Part shown: positions 6,606 through 12,292 of the stretch, piece by piece
Position numbering within the stretch: position 1 is the stretch's first letter
Layout: each line of letters opens with the position of its first letter
Source: CAYPZL01 sp964415045
GTDB taxonomy: Bacteria > Planctomycetota > Phycisphaerae > Sedimentisphaerales > Anaerobacaceae
Direction: 5' to 3'
DNA length: 15,908 bases
Assembly: GCA_964415045.1 (NCBI GenBank)
Contig: CAYPZL010000136.1
Location: 1 to 15,908 of the forward strand
Program-made: the position numbers and the translations under genes
The notes under the pieces: generated by a model
The model's database searches: none
The model's input: the letters and a program-made list of their open reading frames with translations, nothing else
Told to the model about the DNA's origin: nothing

Positions 6606-8513
6606 ATGAGCATGAATTGCGTTACGCGCAGGGGGTTCTTGCAGGCGGCGGGTCTGCTGGCGGCGATGCCCTGGGCCGCGCCGGTGACAAAAGCGCAGGC
6701 GGCAGGGCGGGGCCGGCCCAACATTCTCTGGCTCTCGTGCGAGGACATCAGCCCGCATTTAGGCTGCTTCGGCGATCTGCACGCCATCACGCCCAACCTG
6801 GACCGGCTGGCCCGCGAGGGCGTTCGCTATTCGCACACCTTCACCACGGCGGGTGTCTGCGCGCCGTGTCGCTCGGGGATCATCACCGGCATGTATCAGA
6901 CGACTCTGGGGACGCATCACATGCGCTGCAGTGCGAAGTTGCCGCCTCAGATCAGGGCTTTCACCTCGTATCTGCGCGAGGCGGGATACTATTGCACGAA
7001 CAACTCCAAGACCGACTACCAGACGGGCGATCTGCGCAACGCCTGGGACGAATCGAGCGGCAAGGCCCACTGGCGCAAGCGCACCGAGGGCCGGCCCTTC
7101 TTCTCCGTCTTCAATTTCACCGGCTGCCACGAGAGCGGCATTGCCAGTGAGTCGAAATACAAGAGCGTCACGAAGGACCTCACACCCGCGCAGCGACAGG
7201 ATCCGGACAAGCTGACGCTGCCGCCGTACTATCCCGACACGCCCATCGTGCGCGAGGACTGGAAGCGCAACTACGAGCTCATCACGGCGATGGACGCCTG
7301 GGCGGGCGATCACATCCGCCGGCTCAAGGACGCCGGGCTGTACGAGGACACGATCATCTTCTTCTGGTCGGATCACGGCGTGGGCCTGCCGCGGGCCAAG
7401 CGGTGGCTCTACGATTCCGGCACGCGCATTCCGCTGATCGTGCGCATCCCGGAGAAGTTCCGCGCGCCGGGTCAGGGGACGCCGAACACGGTTGACGACC
7501 GCTTGGTCAGCTCCGTCGATTTCGGTCCGACCGTGCTGAATCTCGCCGGCGTGGCGGTGCCGGCGCACATGCAGGGCCGGCCTTTCCTCGGACGCGATCT
7601 GCCTGAGCCCCGCGAGTATATCTTCGGCGCGCGGGACCGCATGGACGAGCGCTACGACATCATCCGCGCCGTGCGTGACAAGCGGTACCGCTACATCCGC
7701 AACTACGAGCCGCTCAAGACGTACTATCAGTACATGAACACGCCGGAGAAGGGGGCGACGATGAAGGAGATTCGCCGCGTCCACGCCGAGGGCAAGCTGC
7801 CGCCGGCCGCGAAGCTGTTTCTGGCCGACCGCAAGCCGGTCGAGGAGTTGTACGATCTGTCCCGGGACCCGCATGAGATCAACAACCTTGCCGGCGATCC
7901 GAAATATGCACCGGTCCTGGAACGCATGCGCCGCGCGCATCAGCGGTGGCTCTTCGAGACGAAGGACCTGGGTCTGTTGCCCGAGCCGGAGATCATCGAG
8001 CGCGAGCAGAAGTTGGGGAGCCGTTATGCGATTTTGCGCCAGCCCGGGGCCGACGAACTGATGAAACGTCTGATCGCGGTATCCGCGGCGGCCTCGGAAG
8101 GCAGGAAGTCGCTGCCTTTGTTGCTCGGCGCGATGGACGACGAGGATGCCGCCGTGCGGTACTGGGGCGCCACCGGCGTCGGCAACATCGGCGCCGAGGC
8201 CCGCTCGGCCGAGGACAGAATGCGTGTAGCGCTGAAGGATCGCTCGGTAAGCGTTCGCGTCGCGGCCGCGCGCGCGCTGTGTCGGATGGGCAAGCCGGGA
8301 CCGGCGCTGCCTGTGTTGGAGGCGGAGCTGGCCGGCGCGCATCAGTGGGGCCGGCTTCAGGCCGCCATCGTTCTCGACGAGATCGGCGAAATGGCCCGGC
8401 CCGTCGAGGGCGCCCTCAAGAAAGCCCTCTCCGGCCAGCCCAACAAATATATCACCCGCGTAGCCAACCGAGCCCTGAACGACCTGAACGGGACCAACAA
8501 CGTTGTGAAATGA
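6606..8513 (+). CDS. Tat-exported type I sulfatase (N-sulfoglucosamine sulfohydrolase-like) with C-terminal HEAT-like repeats
   Basis: The 635-residue protein starts with a Tat-type signal (TRRGFLQ at 7-13, then AAGLLAAMPWAA). The sulfatase domain runs ~38-460: NILWLSCEDIS holds the first metal-ligand region, CAPCR (85-89) is the C-x-P-x-R signature with Cys85 expected to become formylglycine, and SDHG (255-258) carries later metal ligands. Overall it resembles heparan N-sulfatase/SGSH-type enzymes, but the substrate is inferred. Residues ~485-630 form helical repeats (LLGAMDDEDAAVRYWGATG, then ALKDRSVSVRVAAARAL), typical HEAT/PBS-lyase-like units fused to the enzyme, perhaps for partner or glycan contact. 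No anaerobic or FGE-type maturation gene is in the window. GGAG lies 9 bases upstream of the chosen ATG; ATG at 6612 is an alternative. It is the last gene of the operon, with an inverted repeat beginning in its stop codon. Confidence 0.93.
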   Translation: MSMNCVTRRGFLQAAGLLAAMPWAAPVTKAQAAGRGRPNILWLSCEDISPHLGCFGDLHAITPNLDRLAREGVRYSHTFTTAGVCAPCRSGIITGMYQTTLGTHHMRCSAKLPPQIRAFTSYLREAGYYCTNNSKTDYQTGDLRNAWDESSGKAHWRKRTEGRPFFSVFNFTGCHESGIASESKYKSVTKDLTPAQRQDPDKLTLPPYYPDTPIVREDWKRNYELITAMDAWAGDHIRRLKDAGLYEDTIIFFWSDHGVGLPRAKRWLYDSGTRIPLIVRIPEKFRAPGQGTPNTVDDRLVSSVDFGPTVLNLAGVAVPAHMQGRPFLGRDLPEPREYIFGARDRMDERYDIIRAVRDKRYRYIRNYEPLKTYYQYMNTPEKGATMKEIRRVHAEGKLPPAAKLFLADRKPVEELYDLSRDPHEINNLAGDPKYAPVLERMRRAHQRWLFETKDLGLLPEPEIIEREQKLGSRYAILRQPGADELMKRLIAVSAAASEGRKSLPLLLGAMDDEDAAVRYWGATGVGNIGAEARSAEDRMRVALKDRSVSVRVAAARALCRMGKPGPALPVLEAELAGAHQWGRLQAAIVLDEIGEMARPVEGALKKALSGQPNKYITRVANRALNDLNGTNNVVK

Positions 8514-8551
8514 CCCACGCGTTGGTGCGCGCGACGTCGTTACGCGTGGGT
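8513..8551. terminator. Perfect 10-bp inverted repeat between convergent genes (possible bidirectional terminator)
   Basis: ACCCACGCGT (8513-8522) and ACGCGTGGGT (8542-8551) are exact reverse complements around a 19-base loop. The left arm begins with the last base of the sulfatase stop codon. No T-run follows on either strand, so it is not a classic intrinsic terminator. Its place between converging sulfatase and purH genes favours a transcript-end or 3'-protecting hairpin. Confidence 0.45.
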
Positions 8552-8587
8552 TGAGAACGCACCCTGCGATGCTTCAGATTCGCAGCC

Positions 8588-8625
8588 GAGCCCCTTCACT
8601 TCGCTGCGTTTCGTTCAGGATGACA
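8588..8625 (-). repeat. Remnant of a TGTCATCCTGA(A/G)CG-type dispersed intergenic repeat
   Basis: On the minus strand this reads TGTCATCCTGAACGAAACG followed by CAGCGAAGTGAAGGGGCTC. It belongs by appearance to the widespread family of short intergenic repeats with a TGTCATnnnGAnCGnAGCGAAG core, and shares TGTCAT...GA.CG...AGCGAAG with the element at 15146-15177. It lies in the gap between the sulfatase and purH. Function unknown. Confidence 0.5.
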
Positions 8626-8657
8626 GTCGTGATGTTGCGAAGTCCGCAGCGCCGAGA

Positions 8658-10268
8658 TCAATGTTTGAAGTGGCGTTTTCCGGTGAAGACCATGGCGACG
8701 CCGAGCTTGTCGGCGGCGGCGATAACGTCCTGGTCCTTCTTCGATCCGCCGGGCTGGACGATGGCGACGATGCCGGCGCGGGCGGCATTCTCCACGTTGT
8801 CGGGGAACGGGAAGAAGGCGTCTGAGGCCATGACGGCACCCTTGGCTTCATCGCCGGCCTGTTTCATGGCGAGAAGGCCGGACTCGACGCGGTTCATCTG
8901 GCCGGCGCCGACACCGAGGATTCGCCTGTTCTTGGCGATGATGATCGTGTTGCTCTTGGTGTGCTTGGCCACGATCCAGGCCATGCGCAGGTCGTCGAGC
9001 TGCTCGGGCGTGGGCTTGGTCTCGGTGGGATACGTGATCGCGTCGGGCTCCCACCCCACGAGGTCTCTTTTCTGCAGGAGCAGGCCGCCGATGATGCAGC
9101 GCACGTCGTACTCGGTGGTATCGATATGGGCCCGGTCGATGGGCCCGGTCTCGATCAGGCGAACCCGCCGGCCCCAGGTCTTGAGCGTGCGGATGATCTC
9201 GATGGCGTCGGCGTCGAAGGCCGGGGCGATGATCACTTCGGCGAAGAACCCGCTGGCGCCGAGGGCCTTGCCGAACCGGCTGTACGACTCCATGATCGTC
9301 TGGGCCAGCTCGACGTTGACGTTCCTGTTCAGCGCGATGATGCCGCCGAAGGCGCTGACCACGTCGCCCTCGTAGGCCTTGCGGTAGGCGACGCAGATAT
9401 CGTCATCGACGGCGCAGCCGCACGGGTTGAGGTGTTTGACGACCACGGCGGCTGGCTCTTCGAATTCCTTGACAAGCTCGAACGCGGCGTTCGCGTCGAG
9501 AAGGTTGTTGAAGCTGATTTCGGTTTCGCCTTCGAGCCGCTTGCCGTGGCTGATCGCCGGCTCGGCGCTGGGCGGCAGCTTGTACAGTGCGGCTTTCTGA
9601 TGCGGATTCTCGCCGTAGCGCAGGGACGTCTCCTTCGTCAGCGCGATTGAAAGGCGCTCGGGGAAGTCGATGCCGGCCTTGCCGTTGAGGTAGCGCGAGA
9701 TGGCGGCGTCATATTCCGCCGTCCGGCTGAACGCCGCCCGGGCCAGGTCATTGCGGAGACGCTCGGTCACGGCGCCGTCGTTGCTCTGCATCTGCTCGAT
9801 GACGGAGGCGTACTGGCCGGGGTCGGTCACGACCGTGACGAACTTGTGGTTCTTGGCCGCCGAGCGGATCATGCTGGGACCGCCGATATCGATATTCTCG
9901 ATGGCCTCCTCGAAGGGGCAGTCCGCCTTCGCGACCGTCCGCTCGAACGGGTAGAGATTGACGCAGACCAGATCGATCGGCTCGATTCCGTGTTCGGCCA
10001 TGGCGTCGGTGTGGCTCTTTTTGTCGCGCAGGCCGAGCAGCGCGCCGTGGATTCTCGGATGCAGGGTCTTGACCCGGCCGTCCATCATCTCGGGAAACCC
10101 GGTCACCGTATCAATGCTCACGACGTCCACACCGGCGTCGGCGAGCCGGCGGGCGGTCCCGCCGGTGCTGATGATCTTGACCCCCGCCTGCGCCAGCGCC
10201 CGCGCGAAATCCACGACGCCGGTCTTGTCCGAAACGCTGATCAAAGCCGTTTTGATTTTCACGTCCAT
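8658..10268 (-). CDS. purH: Bifunctional AICAR formyltransferase / IMP cyclohydrolase PurH
   Basis: This 536-residue protein is full length for PurH and catalyses the last two steps of de novo purine synthesis in the cytoplasm: formyl transfer from 10-formyl-THF to AICAR, then ring closure of FAICAR to IMP. The MGS-like cyclohydrolase domain (~1-195) shows SVSDKTG (11-17), STGGTAR (34-40), MDGRVKTLHPRIHG (62-75) and IDIGGPSMIRSAAKN (126-140). The transformylase domain shows LRYGENPHQ (216-224), NNLLDANAA (254-262), the catalytic KHLNPCG (278-284), SDAFFPFPDN and PGGSKKDQDVI near the C-terminus. AAGGAG sits 5 bases before the ATG. It follows the beta-propeller gene by 64 bases on the same strand without an obvious terminator, so co-transcription is likely. 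This is not a usual pur-operon neighbourhood. Identification is secure. Confidence 0.98.
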   Translation of the reverse strand: MDVKIKTALISVSDKTGVVDFARALAQAGVKIISTGGTARRLADAGVDVVSIDTVTGFPEMMDGRVKTLHPRIHGALLGLRDKKSHTDAMAEHGIEPIDLVCVNLYPFERTVAKADCPFEEAIENIDIGGPSMIRSAAKNHKFVTVVTDPGQYASVIEQMQSNDGAVTERLRNDLARAAFSRTAEYDAAISRYLNGKAGIDFPERLSIALTKETSLRYGENPHQKAALYKLPPSAEPAISHGKRLEGETEISFNNLLDANAAFELVKEFEEPAAVVVKHLNPCGCAVDDDICVAYRKAYEGDVVSAFGGIIALNRNVNVELAQTIMESYSRFGKALGASGFFAEVIIAPAFDADAIEIIRTLKTWGRRVRLIETGPIDRAHIDTTEYDVRCIIGGLLLQKRDLVGWEPDAITYPTETKPTPEQLDDLRMAWIVAKHTKSNTIIIAKNRRILGVGAGQMNRVESGLLAMKQAGDEAKGAVMASDAFFPFPDNVENAARAGIVAIVQPGGSKKDQDVIAAADKLGVAMVFTGKRHFKH

Positions 10269-10332
10269 CTCAACTCCTTTTGATTTTCCTCATCGCCCCC
10301 CCGCGGTGCCGCGCCGGGAACTCTGCCTTATG

Positions 10333-11442
10333 TCACTGCGTCGGCTCCAGACAGGCGAGCCGCCCGTCGGCGCCGGCTACGTAGATCTTGCGATCCTGCG
10401 GGTTGGCGGCATGGTACGCCACCGGGGCGAAGTTGACCGCGTACAGTTTGCGGCCCGTGACGTTGTCCATGACCACCAGTGTCTTGAATTTTGTCATGAC
10501 GTAGGCTCTGCCGGCCGCGTCGGCCAGCAGGTCCAACCCTTCGGGCAGGGACCACAGCGTTCGCCCGGACGTCTTGTCGATCGCGCTGAGACCGCGCCCG
10601 AGAGCATACTGGTAGACCGCGTGAGCCGTCACGCGCGGCGCCCGGTCCAGCAGCGCCTCGGCCTGAAACTTCCAGACGAGCGTCACGGCCGTCGTATCGA
10701 CCATGTCGATCCGATACACGTTGGTGTCCTTGCTGGCGAAGTAGAGCGAGCGCCCGTCGCGAATCACGGGCCCGGAGATCCCTTCCACCGCGTCGAACTG
10801 CCACAGCTTGCGCGGCGCGTCGGCCGCGACGGCGATAAGATTCCCGGCGTCCGTGGCGAAGATCGCCATCTCTTCGTCGGCGAGCACGCTGTTGATCGAG
10901 GATTCGTTTCTGGCCGAGACCTGGAAGATCTCCACGAGGTCGTCGGCGCGAAGGGCGTGCAGCCGCTGGTCGGCGCCGCTGAGGTAGAAGAAGCGGCTGT
11001 TGCGAACGGGCGGGGCCACGACGCTCACGTCCAGGTTGTCGGTGCTCACTCGGGCCCCGGTCTCCGGATCGAACTGCACGAGCTGATTGTCGATGATGGA
11101 GATGAGGCGGTTCTCGTAAGCGACCCACCCGAGGATGGGAAAGCCCGCCGGGGCGATGGAGCCGTTGAAGATGCCCCGCCCCGTGTTGCGATCCAGCGAC
11201 CAGGTGTAGTTGCGCTCGGACCGGACGTACAACCGGTCGTTCAGCAGCACCATCTGCTCGATCTTTTCGCCCTTCTTAACCGGGAGAGTCTCCTGCCAGA
11301 CCATGGTCAGTTTGGCATGATCGAGTAAAGGTGCGGAGATGAGCCAGTCCGAAGCATCCGCCCCCCGAGCCGAGGTCACCCCGAGCCCCAGGAGACAAAC
11401 CGCACAGAAGAGCCATGCCTCCCGTCGTAGTGCACTTTGCAT
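10333..11442 (-). CDS. Secreted PQQ-type (PQQ-like) beta-propeller repeat protein
   Basis: The 369-residue protein has a signal peptide (~1-27: MQSALRREAWLFCAVCLLGL) and then repeated beta-propeller blades. Typical blade fragments are YTWSLDRNTGRG, QLVQFDPETGARV, LRADDLVEIFQ, LIAVAADAPRKLWQF, LSAIDKTSGRTLWSLPEG and LVVMDNVTGRKLY, the V.LD..TG..LW pattern of PQQ-like/quinoprotein propellers and BamB. No PQQ-ligand or catalytic residues of alcohol dehydrogenases are evident, so an enzyme role is not supported. A binding or scaffold role in the periplasm is more likely. The ATG at 11442 is chosen because it starts the signal peptide and has GAGG 9 bases upstream; in-frame ATGs at 11478 and 11517 lack good sites. 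It lies between an unrecognised small gene (108 bases upstream) and purH (64 bases downstream). Confidence 0.82.
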   Translation of the reverse strand: MQSALRREAWLFCAVCLLGLGVTSARGADASDWLISAPLLDHAKLTMVWQETLPVKKGEKIEQMVLLNDRLYVRSERNYTWSLDRNTGRGIFNGSIAPAGFPILGWVAYENRLISIIDNQLVQFDPETGARVSTDNLDVSVVAPPVRNSRFFYLSGADQRLHALRADDLVEIFQVSARNESSINSVLADEEMAIFATDAGNLIAVAADAPRKLWQFDAVEGISGPVIRDGRSLYFASKDTNVYRIDMVDTTAVTLVWKFQAEALLDRAPRVTAHAVYQYALGRGLSAIDKTSGRTLWSLPEGLDLLADAAGRAYVMTKFKTLVVMDNVTGRKLYAVNFAPVAYHAANPQDRKIYVAGADGRLACLEPTQ

Positions 11443-11550
11443 TTTCCATACCCTCGCAAAAAGATGTTCTTCCACCATGTCGGCACCGCAAATCGACGGC
11501 AGCAGATGTGTCCCCAACTCCTACCGGGAAAGGATCACCGGGCCGTGCGT

Positions 11551-11847
11551 TCAAGACAAATCGACAAAATCGGCCAGATCGACGCCGTGCTCGGATTCGA
11601 ATTTCTGCATTTCTTCGATGCGCTCGATATCGTCCTGAATTCGGTGAACCAGCTTAAAAATATACGGTTTGCCGGCCAGGCGATTGCGCAAATCGTCGAG
11701 CATCGGCTCCCACGAGCCCCCGTACAGTTGCGATTTGAGGGCCACCAGCATCTTGTGTTCCTGGCTCAGACCGCCGACGTACGCCGTCACGGCCTTGTCG
11801 GCCTTCTTACTCTTGCCGTCGTTGCTCGTTCGTGCTGGCTCACCCAT
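11551..11847 (-). CDS. Uncharacterised 98-residue cytoplasmic protein
   Basis: I do not recognise this family. The 98-residue product has no signal peptide or membrane segment. A Lys/Asp-rich N-terminus (SNDGKSKKADKAV) precedes a mainly helical, charged region (LSQEHKMLVALKSQLYGG, then DDLRNRLAGKPYIFKLVHRI) and an acidic tail (HGVDLADFVDL). Composition and codon use fit the neighbours. The ATG at 11847 gives the likely start; a weak GGCGAG lies ~10 bases upstream, and a TTG at 11856 is a poorer alternative. It is the first gene behind a good promoter (11900-11928) and probably heads the transcript that continues into the beta-propeller and purH genes. Its role is unknown. Confidence 0.7.
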   Translation of the reverse strand: MGEPARTSNDGKSKKADKAVTAYVGGLSQEHKMLVALKSQLYGGSWEPMLDDLRNRLAGKPYIFKLVHRIQDDIERIEEMQKFESEHGVDLADFVDLS

Positions 11848-11899
11848 AGATAGCAAACTCGCCGTTTAGGCACGTGTTACGTCGGCTCACGTCAGGCGA

Positions 11900-11928
11900 A
11901 TCCTAACCGTCCCGGCGAAAAAATTCAA
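11900..11928 (-). promoter_or_regulatory. Sigma70-type promoter for the 98-residue protein / beta-propeller / purH transcript
   Basis: On the minus strand TTGAAT (11928-11923), a 17-base spacer and TAGGAT (11905-11900) match the consensus at 4 of 6 bases in each box with ideal spacing. The start site would lie near 11893, about 45 bases before the ATG at 11847. Confidence 0.5.
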
Positions 11929-11934
11929 CAGATT

Positions 11935-11981
11935 TTCCCAAATTCACCACGCCGGCGCGGGGAAATTTGTCCGTTTGGGAA
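11935..11981. repeat. 8-bp inverted repeat upstream of the leftward promoter (possible operator)
   Basis: TTCCCAAA (11935-11942) and TTTGGGAA (11974-11981) are exact reverse complements 31 bases apart. The left arm lies 6 bases beyond the leftward -35 box. A regulator site is possible; the repeat is short enough to be chance. Confidence 0.3.
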
Positions 11982-12098
11982 CGTCACATCTCTTTTGATG
12001 GCTTGGGGTTGTGCACTCTGCGGGCTGGCAATCGCTTCGCACAGGCCCCGGAGCGGGCGGATGGATCGCGGGATCGGTTAGGTGAAAACCGGCCGATA

Positions 12099-12107
12099 TG
12101 GTATCAT
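12099..12107 (+). promoter_or_regulatory. Extended -10 promoter element upstream of the heparinase-like gene
   Basis: TGG directly precedes TATCAT (12102-12107), which differs from TATAAT at one base, giving an extended -10. The -35 region (TTAGGT at 12078-12083, 18-base spacing) is weak, as such promoters allow. The start site would be near 12114, leaving a leader of ~180 bases. Confidence 0.4.
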
Positions 12108-12292
12108 AGAGCCATGGGGTGGTGCGTGTCTTTTCTCGCCTGGGCCCCGGCCGGGAACGTCCGAATCGACGTCGCGGCGGCCCTGCGGATCGGACCGATG
12201 CAAACCGGTAGAAGGGATCTCACCACAGGCGCACCGCTTTCTGAAGTTCGGGCGAGTCGCACCGATGCACGGACTCCACGAGGAGGTCTACG

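Larger units (their letters stand above)
11848..12292. other. Divergent 445-bp intergenic region holding two promoters
   Basis: The region separates the minus-strand small gene from the plus-strand lyase. It contains the leftward promoter (11900-11928), an 8-bp inverted repeat (11935-11981) and an extended -10 element pointing right (12099-12107). The remaining ~180 bases before the lyase form its presumed leader. Short ORFs here lack start sites or recognisable protein features, and I see no gene. Confidence 0.6.

Noticed and set aside
6759..8342. 527-codon minus-strand frame opposite the sulfatase
   Set aside because: Antisense shadow of a gene with intact catalytic motifs.
9958..11328. 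456-codon plus-strand frame across purH and the beta-propeller
   Set aside because: Spans two confident minus-strand genes and their gap; no motif or start site.
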